9,819 nt of DNA from Deltaproteobacteria bacterium (GTDB lineage Bacteria; Myxococcota_A; UBA9160; SMWR01): the NCBI GenBank assembly GCA_019313605.1, contig JAFDAW010000093.1, forward strand, positions 1 through 9,819. The letters run 5' to 3'. Of this stretch, positions 1 through 6,935 are shown piece by piece (position 1 is the first letter of the stretch; each line of letters opens with the position of its first letter). The translations under genes were made by a program, and so were the position numbers. The notes below the pieces were generated by a model. That model did not search any database. It had not been told where the DNA came from and worked only from the letters and a program-made list of their open reading frames with translations.

Positions 1-1
1 C

Positions 2-835
2 GGCATTCCGCTCCTCGCCTACACGCTCGCGCTGCTCGCACGCCACGGCGTGAGCGAAGTCATCGTCAACACCCATCATCTTCCCGACATCCTGATGGAC
101 GCGGCCCGCCGCCATTGTCCGCTCGACATGGAATTGCGCTTCTCGATCGAATCCGGACTGCTCGACACCGGCGGTGGCATTCGGCGCGTCGCGGATTATC
201 TGCGCCAGAGCGACCCCTGCCTGATCGTCGCCGGCGACATGCTGCTCGACGCAGACCTGTCCGCATTGGTCGCCACCCACCGCGAGCACCAAGACGCTTG
301 GACGATGCTGCTTCGCGAGGGTGACCCGCGCGCGAAGACCTTTGGAACCATCGGAGTGGATCCGCACAACCGCGTGCGGCGCATCGGCACGCGCTACGAC
401 TTCGGCGGCGAACACCGCGCGGGCCTCTACGCGTGGGCCAATGTGGTCGCAGCCCGAGCCTTCGATTCACTCCCCGAGCTCGAGATCTTCAGCCACTTCG
501 ACGACTGGATTGCCCCCCAACTCGCCTCGGGCGCCACAGACATCCGAGCCGAAATCCTCGCCGCAAACGATTTCGTCTGGGAGCCCGTGGGAACACCCGC
601 CGAATACCTCGCCGCCAACCTCGACCCGATCGAACTCTCCTATCAAGCCGCAATCGCCGACGCACAGCGCGCAGGCGCGCGCATCGAAGGCGACGTCGTG
701 ATCGGCGCAGGCGCCGAACTCGGTGCCGGAGTCCGACTCCAGCGCGCAGTGGTCTGGGACGGAGAACACGTACCCGACGAACTCGAAGCCAGCGACGGCA
801 TCTTCGCCGGCGGAGAGTTCCACCCGGTCGAGTGA
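2..835 (+). CDS. MurU-like sugar-1-phosphate nucleotidyltransferase, 5' end outside window
   Basis: This enzyme of the NTP_transferase fold joins a sugar 1-phosphate to a nucleotide, giving an NDP-sugar in the cytoplasm. The frame is open from base 2 (GIPLLAYTLALLARHGVSEV), which matches the early part of the fold. The start and the N-terminal G-rich nucleotide-binding loop therefore lie upstream, and the GTG at 50 is not the start. In the 277 visible residues, DTGGGI (about 55-60) is the sugar/nucleotide loop typical of MurU-type enzymes. AGDMLLD (about 77-83) carries a metal-binding aspartate, and VGTPAEYLAANL (about 196-207) is the usual 'GTPxxYLxAN' element. After it come hexapeptide-like turns (IEGDVVIGAGAELGAG), a short left-handed beta-helix tail that compact MurU proteins lack. 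Family membership is firm. The substrate (MurNAc-1-P, mannose-1-P or another sugar) is not. The convergent anmK neighbour favours peptidoglycan recycling, which is inference. Confidence 0.85.
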   Translation, partial: GIPLLAYTLALLARHGVSEVIVNTHHLPDILMDAARRHCPLDMELRFSIESGLLDTGGGIRRVADYLRQSDPCLIVAGDMLLDADLSALVATHREHQDAWTMLLREGDPRAKTFGTIGVDPHNRVRRIGTRYDFGGEHRAGLYAWANVVAARAFDSLPELEIFSHFDDWIAPQLASGATDIRAEILAANDFVWEPVGTPAEYLAANLDPIELSYQAAIADAQRAGARIEGDVVIGAGAELGAGVRLQRAVVWDGEHVPDELEASDGIFAGGEFHPVE

Positions 836-857
836 ACGCCTCTGCCGCGGGTGGGTT

Positions 858-905
858 GCGAGGGGCTATCGGGCTCGAACCCCATGTCGCCCGATAGCCC
901 CTCGC
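858..905. repeat. 17-bp perfect stem-loop after the nucleotidyltransferase
   Basis: Positions 858-874 are the exact reverse complement of 889-905, separated by a 14-nt loop. The hairpin begins 22 nt after the nucleotidyltransferase stop. It could stop transcription, but no T-run follows it on either strand, so it is not a classical intrinsic terminator. Its arms resemble the TAGCCCyTC repeat core found further along the gap: 895-917 matches 1088-1110 at 17 of 23 positions. It is therefore probably part of the same repeat family. Confidence 0.75.
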
Positions 906-985
906 CACCGCCCCCTAGTGACGCTTTGCCGGCTCGAGCCGCCAAATGCAGTTGGTTCTTCTTCCCGCGCTGGCAGTAAATCCGC

Positions 986-1110
986 TGGGGAGCCGGGGGG
1001 AAGGGCTGCGTGCCCGGACAGACCGTGACTGATTTGACTTGAGCTTCACTAGCCGGGGCCCAGTTGGCCAGATCGGGGATGAGCGAGTAGCCCTTCCCCC
1101 CGGCTCCCCA
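986..1110. repeat. 22-bp perfect inverted repeat, arms 986-1007 and 1089-1110
   Basis: The arm at 986-1007 (TGGGGAGCC, six G, AAGGGCT) is the exact reverse complement of 1089-1110, with 81 nt between the arms. A third, near-identical copy of the right arm lies at 1243-1266 in the same orientation as 1087-1110. This structure is visible directly in the sequence. Paired arms around a short non-coding spacer suggest a small non-autonomous palindromic element (REP or MITE type). No transposase is present in the window. Confidence 0.75.
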
Positions 1111-1315
1111 CAGACGAACACCCGCGCGCTGAATCGTGCGCTAAACAACGTCCCCAAAATTGACGTCCCCAATTCAACAATTCAACAACGTCCCCAATTG
1201 AAGAAGCAACGGTCCTGCGCGGGCAATATGGGGTTGGAGCAAGTAGCCCTTCCCCCAGACTCCCCAAAGGCAGAGCCCACGCGCTGAACCGCGCGCTCAA
1301 CACCGTCCCCAATTG
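1072..1315 (+). repeat. Diverged direct repeat of about 90 bp (1072-1163 and 1228-1315)
   Basis: The two blocks align from end to end. Each starts with a GGGG..GAGC..GTAG segment and continues with the CCCTTCCCCC..CTCCCCA core. A GCGCGCTGAA..CG.GCGCT segment follows, and each ends in a CGTCCCCAA motif. Small indels and substitutions separate them, so this is an old duplication or two insertions of one repeat family. Short open frames across the region repeat the same peptide pattern (VALPPGSP/VALPPDSP) only because the DNA is repeated. I do not consider them genes. Confidence 0.7.
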
Positions 1316-1329
1316 ACCGTCCCCAATTG
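1149..1329 (+). repeat. Five copies of a CGTCCCCAA(TT) motif
   Basis: CGTCCCCAA occurs at 1149, 1164, 1189, 1304 and 1318. Four of the copies continue as AATT and three of those as AATTG. The first copy reads CGTCCCCAAAATTGA. Runs of ATTCAACA separate copies two and three. The spacing is irregular and the copies are too short for CRISPR repeats. On the other strand the motif reads CAATTGGGGACG. From memory, such GGGGAC motifs recur in intergenic repeats of many proteobacteria, sometimes with REP-associated Y1 transposases. That link is inference here. Confidence 0.65.
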
Positions 1330-1349
1330 AAAGCAATGAAGTTGCGCTG

Positions 1350-2498
1350 CTAGCGGTCAAGCTTTCCGGGCGAGATTTCGCCCAACACCACGGCGTGGCT
1401 CGCGCCCGTGCAGCGCGGCAGGTGATTCGGGATTCTGAGCAACGTGTGGCGGCCCATCAGCGCGAACGCCATCGCCTCCGCGGCGCGGGCGGGAACACCG
1501 GCTGTGTCGAAGGCGGCAACCGGCACGCCGGGCAATGCCGCGCCGAGCGCGTCCATCAGCGCGGGATTGTCCACGCCTCCGCCACCGACCAGCAATCGAT
1601 CCACCGGCCCATCGATGAAATCGCGCTGTGCGCGAGCGATCGCCTGCACGGTAAAGGCCACCAGCGTCGCGACGAGATCGTCGTCCGCGCGCCCTTCGCG
1701 GCGCGATTCGCGAACCAGGGTTTCCGCCTGCTCGGTCCCATAGCGCTCGCGCCCGGTCGACTTCGGCGGTGGGCGGCCCAGAAAATCGTCTTCGAGCAGG
1801 CGAGCCAGCAAGGCTTCATCGACCCGGCCGCGGCGCGCCCGCGCGCCGTCGCGATCCATCGACTCCCGGCCCTCCGAGAAGATCGCGACCACGCCATCGA
1901 TCAGCGCGTTCGCGGGGCCGACATCGAAAGCGATCACGTCATCCGCTCGACCCCCTCGCGGCAGCCAGGTGAGATTCGCGATGCCACCCAGATTGAGCGC
2001 GAGCCGGCTCTCGGCGGGATCCGAAAGCGCGGCGAAATGGAAGAAAGGCGCCAGCGGCGCACCCTCCCCGCCCGCCGCTATATCTCGCGGGCGGAAATCG
2101 GCCACCGTCGTGCAGCCGGTCCGCTCCGCGATCAGCGAGGGATCCCCGATCTGGAGCGTGGCCCGGAGTTCGGGGTGATGGGCGACCGTCTGGCCGTGCG
2201 ACGCGATCGCGTCGATCTCGGCCAGGGGGATGCGGGCGCTGTCGGCCAGTGCGATCGCCGATTCTGCGAAGCGCTCCGCGAGCAGCACGTCGAGGGCCGC
2301 CAGCTCACTCAGCGCGCTTCCGGGCGGCAGACGCCCCGCGGCCAGCTCGTGGATCCGCGCCTGAAGCGACTCGGGAAACGGATACTGGCGAAAAGCGACC
2401 AGCTCGAAGGGCTTCGGAGCCTCTCCCGCCGGCCACTCGACGAGCGCCGCATCCACCCCATCCGCGGAAGTTCCCGACATCAGTCCGATCACGCGCAT
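1350..2498 (-). CDS. anmK: Anhydro-N-acetylmuramic acid kinase AnmK
   Basis: AnmK opens the 1,6-anhydro ring of anhydro-MurNAc, released by lytic transglycosylases, and phosphorylates it to MurNAc-6-phosphate. This is a cytoplasmic step of peptidoglycan recycling. The 382 residues match the family's usual length. The protein opens with GLMSGTSADGVDAAL (residues 5-19), the family's phosphate-binding signature. DFRPRDIAAGGEGAPLAP (134-151) and LNLGGIANLT (169-178) follow. FDVGPANALID (191-201) contains D192, the probable counterpart of the catalytic base. LLVGGGGVDNPALM (302-315) is the C-terminal ATP-binding part. The E. coli-type motif is DTGPGN, so DVGPAN is a mild variant. The ATG at 2498 puts the signature at the very N-terminus, which supports this start, although the ribosome-binding site is weak. 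It points away from the 2619 operon across a 120-bp shared upstream region. Confidence 0.96.
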   Translation of the reverse strand: MRVIGLMSGTSADGVDAALVEWPAGEAPKPFELVAFRQYPFPESLQARIHELAAGRLPPGSALSELAALDVLLAERFAESAIALADSARIPLAEIDAIASHGQTVAHHPELRATLQIGDPSLIAERTGCTTVADFRPRDIAAGGEGAPLAPFFHFAALSDPAESRLALNLGGIANLTWLPRGGRADDVIAFDVGPANALIDGVVAIFSEGRESMDRDGARARRGRVDEALLARLLEDDFLGRPPPKSTGRERYGTEQAETLVRESRREGRADDDLVATLVAFTVQAIARAQRDFIDGPVDRLLVGGGGVDNPALMDALGAALPGVPVAAFDTAGVPARAAEAMAFALMGRHTLLRIPNHLPRCTGASHAVVLGEISPGKLDR

Positions 2499-2618
2499 TT
2501 GGCAAGCTTACCCCGTTCGCAGCCTGCTATTTAACAGCCAGCGCGATTGCCGGAATCATTCGGCCGTCCATGCCCCCGGCTTGGGGGAAAATTCTCACAT
2601 CGAAGCGGAGACCCACGC

Positions 2619-2876
2619 ATGAAGGATTCGTCTCGGACCCAGGGTGGTCTGATTTGTGTCGCAGTCGCCATCCTCGGGGCCTGGTTCCTGCTCGCCCTGC
2701 TCCAGCAGAGCTACTGGGCAATTGCCATTCCGGTGGCGGCCATCGTCTTCTTCGCTCTCGGCCTGACTTTCTGGGTCGGTTATACGATCGCGACGATCCA
2801 GGTCGAACCCGTGGACGAATTCGAACCGCCCGGAACCGGCGATTCGAGCAGCCCCCCGCACGACACGTCTCACTGA
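2619..2876 (+). CDS. Small two-helix membrane protein, first gene of the glycan operon
   Basis: This is an 85-residue protein of no family I recognise. Residues about 9-30 (GGLICVAVAILGAWFLLALL) and about 32-60 (YWAIAIPVAAIVFFALGLTF and beyond) form two strongly hydrophobic helices, predicting an inner-membrane hairpin. The roughly 24-residue tail is acidic and rich in Pro and Ser. I chose the ATG at 2619 because CGGAG lies 8 nt upstream. The same frame is open further upstream (ATG at 2547), but that extension is not protein-like. Only 6 nt separate its stop from the glycosyltransferase start, so the two are probably cotranscribed. A role as membrane anchor or partner for the cytosolic enzymes is a guess from position. 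Confidence 0.75.
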   Translation: MKDSSRTQGGLICVAVAILGAWFLLALLQQSYWAIAIPVAAIVFFALGLTFWVGYTIATIQVEPVDEFEPPGTGDSSSPPHDTSH

Positions 2877-2882
2877 GCGGCC

Positions 2883-4142
2883 GTGCGCATCGCGCTGCTC
2901 ACCTATCGCGGAAATATGTACTGCGGCGGTCAGGGGATCTACGCCGCAGCACTCGCGCGTGAGTGGAAACGCGCCGGCCACGATGTCCACGTCTTTGCGG
3001 GTCCGCCGCTGCCAGAACTCGCCGCCGACATCCCGCTTCACGAGATTCCGAACGACAATGTCTTCGGGCAGGAACACCCGGACTTCTTCGACCCCAGGTC
3101 TCCGTTCTCACTCTTCAAGCCGCTGAGCCTTTGGGAACTCGGCGTCTCGCGCTTCGGCGTGTTTCCGGAAATGCACACCTTCGGGCTGCGCTTGATGTTG
3201 CGTTGGCCTCAGATCCAGCGGCGCCATCGCTTCGACGTCGTCTTCGACAACCAATGTCTGAGCTGGGGCCTGCTCGGCATCCAGGCCATGGGGGTGCCCG
3301 TGGTCTCGGTGATCCACCACCCGCTCCACATCGATCGCGAAGCCGATTTCGCAATCGACCGGCGCCTGTGGAAGCGGATCAAACGAACGCTCTACTTTCC
3401 GCTTTGGATGCAGCAACGCGTGGCGCCGCGACTCGCCAAGATCGTCACCGTCAGTCAGGCATCGCGTTCGGCGATCGAGCGCTACTTCGGCATCCCCGAG
3501 AAAAAGATCTCCGTGGTCTACAACGGAACCGATACTGAGACGTTCCGGCCGATCGATGGCATGGCGAAACAACAGGACCTGCTCTTCGTTGGGCGAACCG
3601 AAGACCGGAAGAAGGGCATTGGCACCATGCTCGAGGCGCTCACGCTGCTGCCCGACAGCGTGCGCTTGAAGATCATCGACGGGCGGATTCCGGACGACGG
3701 TCTGGTACCCCAAATGATCCGCCGCTACGGGCTCGAGCAGCGCGTGGCCGTCGTCGATCGGATGCTCGAGGTCGACGAACTCGTCGAACAGTATTCGAGC
3801 ACGCGGATCGCGCTGGTCCCGTCTTTCTTCGAAGGATTCGGCTTTCCGGCCAGCGAAGCGATGGCCTGCGGGTTGCCGGTAGTCGCCAACGCGGTCGGGG
3901 CACTCCCGGAAGTCGTGGGCAGCGATGGCGAAGCCGGCTGTCTGGTCCCACCACGCGACGCGCGCGCCATGGCGGGAGCGATCTCCGATATCTTGTCCGA
4001 ACCCGGCCGTGCGGATCGGATGGGCCGCAACGCACGTCGACGGATCCAGCGCGCATTTCGCTGGAGCGAGACCGCCGCAGAACTCACCGCTGTTTTCGAG
4101 GAAACGATTCGTGCTGCTCACCGTCGATCTCGAGCGACTTAG
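2883..4142 (+). CDS. GT4-family glycosyltransferase (paralogue 1)
   Basis: This 419-residue GT-B-fold enzyme of family GT4 is expected to be a retaining transferase moving a sugar from a nucleotide-sugar donor. The GTG start gives MRIALLTYRGNMYCGGQGIY, with beta-strand 1 and the glycine-rich acceptor-side loop exactly at the N-terminus, so the start is convincing. HHPLHIDR (145-152) ends the N-terminal domain core. FVGRTEDRKKG (235-245) opens the donor-binding domain, and EGFGFPASE (317-325) is the E-x7-E donor motif with both glutamates present. There is no signal peptide, so it probably acts at the cytoplasmic face of the membrane. It follows the small membrane protein by 6 nt and overlaps the next gene by 32 nt. 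Its closest relative in the window is the GT4 at 4835. Donor and acceptor cannot be read from the sequence. Confidence 0.92.
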   Translation: MRIALLTYRGNMYCGGQGIYAAALAREWKRAGHDVHVFAGPPLPELAADIPLHEIPNDNVFGQEHPDFFDPRSPFSLFKPLSLWELGVSRFGVFPEMHTFGLRLMLRWPQIQRRHRFDVVFDNQCLSWGLLGIQAMGVPVVSVIHHPLHIDREADFAIDRRLWKRIKRTLYFPLWMQQRVAPRLAKIVTVSQASRSAIERYFGIPEKKISVVYNGTDTETFRPIDGMAKQQDLLFVGRTEDRKKGIGTMLEALTLLPDSVRLKIIDGRIPDDGLVPQMIRRYGLEQRVAVVDRMLEVDELVEQYSSTRIALVPSFFEGFGFPASEAMACGLPVVANAVGALPEVVGSDGEAGCLVPPRDARAMAGAISDILSEPGRADRMGRNARRRIQRAFRWSETAAELTAVFEETIRAAHRRSRAT

Positions 4143-4833
4143 GGTTCGCTCGGGCGAGAAGCTCCTCGACGCCGGTTGTGGCGAAGGGCGGCATTGTTTT
4201 GGCGCCCTCGAGCGCGGCGCTCACGTCGTCGGACTCGACCTCGACCTCGCCTCTCTCAAGGCCAACTCCCTGAACCTGAAGCAGCGCGCTTCCGAGTGCG
4301 ATCGCCTCGGCGCGCTGATTCACGGCAACACATTTCAACTTCCATTTGCGGATGGAACCTTCGACAAGGTCATCTGTTCCGAGGTCATGGAGCACGTTCA
4401 CGATTACCGGGGAGCCGCCCGCGAGCTGGCGCGCGTCACGAAACCCGGTGGCTGTCTGGCGATCACGATCCCGACCGCCACGAGCGAAAGCCTCTATCTG
4501 CGCGTAGGTGACGATTACTTCGAGTCCCCGGGCGGCCACATCCGGATTTTTCGGCCGCGACAGCTCGCGCTCGGGTTGGCGGAGGCCGGCCTGGCGACGA
4601 TTGGCGTCGGATTTGCGCACGCGCTTCACACACCTTACTGGGTGCTCCGCTCCATCGCCGGCTTGCCTCGCGCCGACGAAAACGCACTGGTACAGATCTA
4701 TCGACGCTTCTTGTTGCTCGCCACGCAATCGCGATTTCTCACGCGGCTGGAGGGAGTGCTCAATTATTGCTTTCCAAAGAGCCTGATCCTATACGCCGAA
4801 AAGCGGCACCCAACCTCGAGCCGGGCCTGCTGA
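4111..4833 (+). CDS. Class I SAM-dependent methyltransferase (operon member)
   Basis: A 240-residue Rossmann-fold methyltransferase. LLDAGCGEGRH (18-28) is motif I, which binds S-adenosylmethionine, and VVGLDLD (39-45) holds the acidic residue that contacts the ribose. LPFADGTFDKVICSEVMEHV (78-97) and VTKPGGCLAITIP (109-121) match motifs II/III. I placed the start at the GTG at 4111, giving MLLTVDLERL, because GAGGAA stands 7 nt upstream and the family typically starts just before motif I. The frame is open further upstream, but that part is a shadow of the glycosyltransferase. It overlaps the preceding gene by 32 nt and is 1 nt from the next, indicating translational coupling. Methylation of a sugar or lipid-linked intermediate made by the flanking GT4 enzymes is the simplest reading, but the substrate is unknown. 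Confidence 0.88.
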   Translation: MLLTVDLERLRVRSGEKLLDAGCGEGRHCFGALERGAHVVGLDLDLASLKANSLNLKQRASECDRLGALIHGNTFQLPFADGTFDKVICSEVMEHVHDYRGAARELARVTKPGGCLAITIPTATSESLYLRVGDDYFESPGGHIRIFRPRQLALGLAEAGLATIGVGFAHALHTPYWVLRSIAGLPRADENALVQIYRRFLLLATQSRFLTRLEGVLNYCFPKSLILYAEKRHPTSSRAC

Positions 4834-4834
4834 C

Positions 4835-6235
4835 ATGACGAGTGCGCAATCCAATCGCCCAGAGGAAGGATCGAGCCGCTCGCCCGGATCGCCGCTTCGG
4901 ATCTGCTTCATCGCCTACCGCGGAAACATGCACTGCGGTGGTCAGGGGGTGTACCTCTGGTTTCTCGCCCGCGAACTCACTCGCCTCGGCCACCAGGTCG
5001 ATGTGCTCGTAGGCCCTCCGTATCCGGACCCAATGCCGTTCGCGAACCGCGTGACTGCGATGCCCAACGAGCGATTCTGGGGCAAGTGGTTCCTCGAGGA
5101 GCGCCGCCACTTCATCCCCCAGCCACGCCCGTTGCGAATTTTCGAACCGCTGAACTTCTACGAACTCGCCGCCAGCTATCTCGGCTTCCTACCGGAGCCG
5201 CTGGCGTTTAGCATGCGCGCGTTTCGCGAAGTAGCGAGCCGCCTTCGAACCGGAACCCAATACGACATCATCCACGACGTCCAGTGCCTGGGTTACGGAA
5301 TTCTCGGGATTCGAAAACTCGGCATTCCGGTGGTAACCACGGTCCACCACCCGCTGACCGTCGATCGACGCGCATCATTCGCGCGCGACGAGAGCCTTCG
5401 GGAGGCCATTGGAACGATGGCCTTCTATCCGGTCGCAATGCAGGGATTCGTGGCTCGGAGGCTGGACGGCCTCTTCACGTCCTCGGCGGAGAGCGCCCGC
5501 GTGATCCGTCGGGACTTTCGCATCCCAAGTGAGCGGATCCGGATGGTCGCCAACGGCGTGGACACAGAACTATTTCAGCCCGCGCCCGGAGCCGAAAGGG
5601 ATGCCAACGAAATCCTCTGCGTGGGCCGGGCTTCCGATCCCAACAAGGGCATCGGAAACCTCATCGAAGCACTCGCGCGGCTTCCGCATCCTCTGCGGCT
5701 CACCCTCGTCGACGACGATCACCCGGACAGTCCCGCGCGCAAATTGGCGCAGCGGCTCGGCTGCGCGGACCGGCTTCACATCACGGGCCGAATCGACAAC
5801 GGCGAACTCGTCCGACGCTACCAACGCGCCTCACTCGCGGTCGTACCTTCCCGCTACGAGGGATTCGGGCTGCCAGCGGTCGAGGCGATGGCGTGCGGAA
5901 CCCCGGTGGTCGCCTGCGCGGCCGGAGCCCTGACGGAAGTGGTGGGTGCGGCCGGCGGAGGCGTGCTCGTGCCGCCGGAAGAGCCCGACGCGCTCGCCAG
6001 CGCGATCGCGGATCTGATGGCGCGGCCCGAAATTCGCAGCATGCTCGGCAAGCGCGGGAGCGTTCGCGTCGACCAGGCCTTCGCGTGGCCGCGAGTCGCG
6101 CGCGCAACCGCGGGAGCCTACGCGGAGATCGTCGAAGACTTTCGAATACGCCGGGGCCGGCCCGCCAGAATGACGACATCAGACAGCCCGGGCAGCAATC
6201 GCGCCATGCGATCCAGCCCAATCAGCGTCGACTGA
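4835..6235 (+). CDS. GT4-family glycosyltransferase (paralogue 2)
   Basis: A 466-residue GT-B enzyme closely related to the GT4 at 2883. Shared blocks include IAYRGNMHCGGQGVY (26-40), a Q-C-L-x-x-G-x-L-G-I stretch (150-159), HHPLTVDR (171-178), VGRASDPNKGIG (263-274) and EGFGLPAVEAMACG (342-355) with both E-x7-E glutamates. The ATG at 4835 is 1 nt after the methyltransferase stop, so translation is probably coupled. This start adds about 21 polar, Ser/Pro-rich residues before the first beta-strand, which paralogue 1 lacks. The fold should end near residue 435 (VEDF). The last 30 or so residues are low-complexity and lie antisense to the converging methyltransferase, so they look like read-through of an opposing gene. 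The catalytic function is firm at family level. Donor and acceptor are unknown. Confidence 0.92.
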   Translation: MTSAQSNRPEEGSSRSPGSPLRICFIAYRGNMHCGGQGVYLWFLARELTRLGHQVDVLVGPPYPDPMPFANRVTAMPNERFWGKWFLEERRHFIPQPRPLRIFEPLNFYELAASYLGFLPEPLAFSMRAFREVASRLRTGTQYDIIHDVQCLGYGILGIRKLGIPVVTTVHHPLTVDRRASFARDESLREAIGTMAFYPVAMQGFVARRLDGLFTSSAESARVIRRDFRIPSERIRMVANGVDTELFQPAPGAERDANEILCVGRASDPNKGIGNLIEALARLPHPLRLTLVDDDHPDSPARKLAQRLGCADRLHITGRIDNGELVRRYQRASLAVVPSRYEGFGLPAVEAMACGTPVVACAAGALTEVVGAAGGGVLVPPEEPDALASAIADLMARPEIRSMLGKRGSVRVDQAFAWPRVARATAGAYAEIVEDFRIRRGRPARMTTSDSPGSNRAMRSSPISVD

Positions 6236-6921
6236 GCGACGGGAGCGGGTAGCCGCTCCACCGATCGCGACCAACCCGGCATTCCCCACGCCATCGAAAT
6301 CCCCTCGACGACGTCGAGCTCCAGCGACGCACAGGCCTGCTCGCGCATCAACTCGATCTCGTAGCGGGTAAAGTGATCACTCGGGACGTCGTAGTGACGC
6401 CGTCCACGCGGATGCGAACGCCCGAGCCAAACCTCTCTGAAATGATCGAGTCCGCGGGCGACGCGACAAGAAAGTGACTCGAAGTTGGCGATCGCGAGAA
6501 CCACCCGCCCCTCGCGGCGCGTCACTCGGGCCATCTCGGCGATTGCCTCGAGCGGCCGGTCAAAGTGGTCGAGGGCGCCCTTGCAGATCACCCCGTCGAA
6601 GCTGCCTTCTCGAAACGGCAGCGCGTCGGACCAGCTGCGCACCCAACTCGGCGACCGGCCGGAGGCCTGCTCGGATTGCAGCCGTGCCAGCCCCGACATC
6701 CGCTGCGACGGCTCTGCGCCGACCGCCCACGAGCCCCGCTGGGAGAATGCAATCGCGTCCTGGCCAAAGCCGCTGGCGACATCCAGTACGCGCGTCCCGC
6801 GGCCCGGCCGGGCGAGATCGAGCGTGCGCCCGGTCATCCGCGCGAAGAGATATTCGCTGTCGCGGGTCGTTCCGGTCGGAACGACGTCGCTCATATCGCG
6901 GTCGAGATCCACCACTCTCAA
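6118..6921 (-). CDS. Class I SAM-dependent methyltransferase (convergent with operon)
   Basis: A 267-residue methyltransferase of the UbiE/Methyltransf_11 type. VLDVASGFGQDAIAF (45-59) is a motif I variant with DVASGFG in place of the usual D-x-G-x-G-x-G. DALPFREGSFDGVICKGALD (99-118) and VTRREGRVVLAIA (133-145) follow. A roughly 100-residue C-terminal cap ends in LDRMARLLPGLSDVVILAGR (236-255). The longest frame starts at a TTG (6921), 12 nt after an in-frame TAG. An ATG at 6894 (MSDVVPTG) is also possible and would remove nine residues. Neither has a strong ribosome-binding site. Its last 118 nt lie antisense to the end of the second GT4. Beyond residue 256 the tail (RRIRKSSTISA) looks unconstrained. 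It could act on the same glycan or lipid as the operon. The substrate is unknown. Confidence 0.87.
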   Translation of the reverse strand: MRVVDLDRDMSDVVPTGTTRDSEYLFARMTGRTLDLARPGRGTRVLDVASGFGQDAIAFSQRGSWAVGAEPSQRMSGLARLQSEQASGRSPSWVRSWSDALPFREGSFDGVICKGALDHFDRPLEAIAEMARVTRREGRVVLAIANFESLSCRVARGLDHFREVWLGRSHPRGRRHYDVPSDHFTRYEIELMREQACASLELDVVEGISMAWGMPGWSRSVERLPAPVAQSTLIGLDRMARLLPGLSDVVILAGRPRRIRKSSTISA

Positions 6922-6935
6922 GGTCGACGGATACT

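Noticed and set aside
870..890. On the minus strand, GGGGTTCGAGCCC resembles a tRNA T-arm.
   Set aside because: The canonical 5-bp stem around a 7-nt loop fails at the third pair, and no anticodon or D-arm fits nearby. The match is a by-product of the palindrome.
1039..1287. Open frame of 82 codons within the repeat region.
   Set aside because: Its peptide simply repeats itself because the DNA does. There is no ribosome-binding site and no family resemblance.
1149..1329. CRISPR-like array from the CGTCCCCAA copies.
   Set aside because: The repeats are about 9-12 nt and irregularly spaced, spacers are not of uniform length, and no cas gene is present.
1395..2534. 379-codon open frame antisense to anmK.
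   Set aside because: It mirrors the AnmK gene, is rich in Arg, Ala and Gln as expected for a shadow frame in GC-rich DNA, and shows no motifs.
2573..2587. CCCCC-GGCTT-GGGGG mini-hairpin upstream of the small membrane protein.
   Set aside because: It has only 5 bp and no following T-run, and it lies in a leader or promoter region. It is too weak to call a terminator or attenuator.
3925..4110. N-terminal extension of the methyltransferase at 4111.
   Set aside because: This stretch is the GT4 gene in another frame. The GTG at 4111 with GAGGAA upstream fits the family start.
3108..4121. 337-codon open frame antisense to the first GT4.
   Set aside because: The sense strand encodes a full GT4 with all motifs. 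The antisense peptide has low-complexity His/Asp/Arg composition and no domain.
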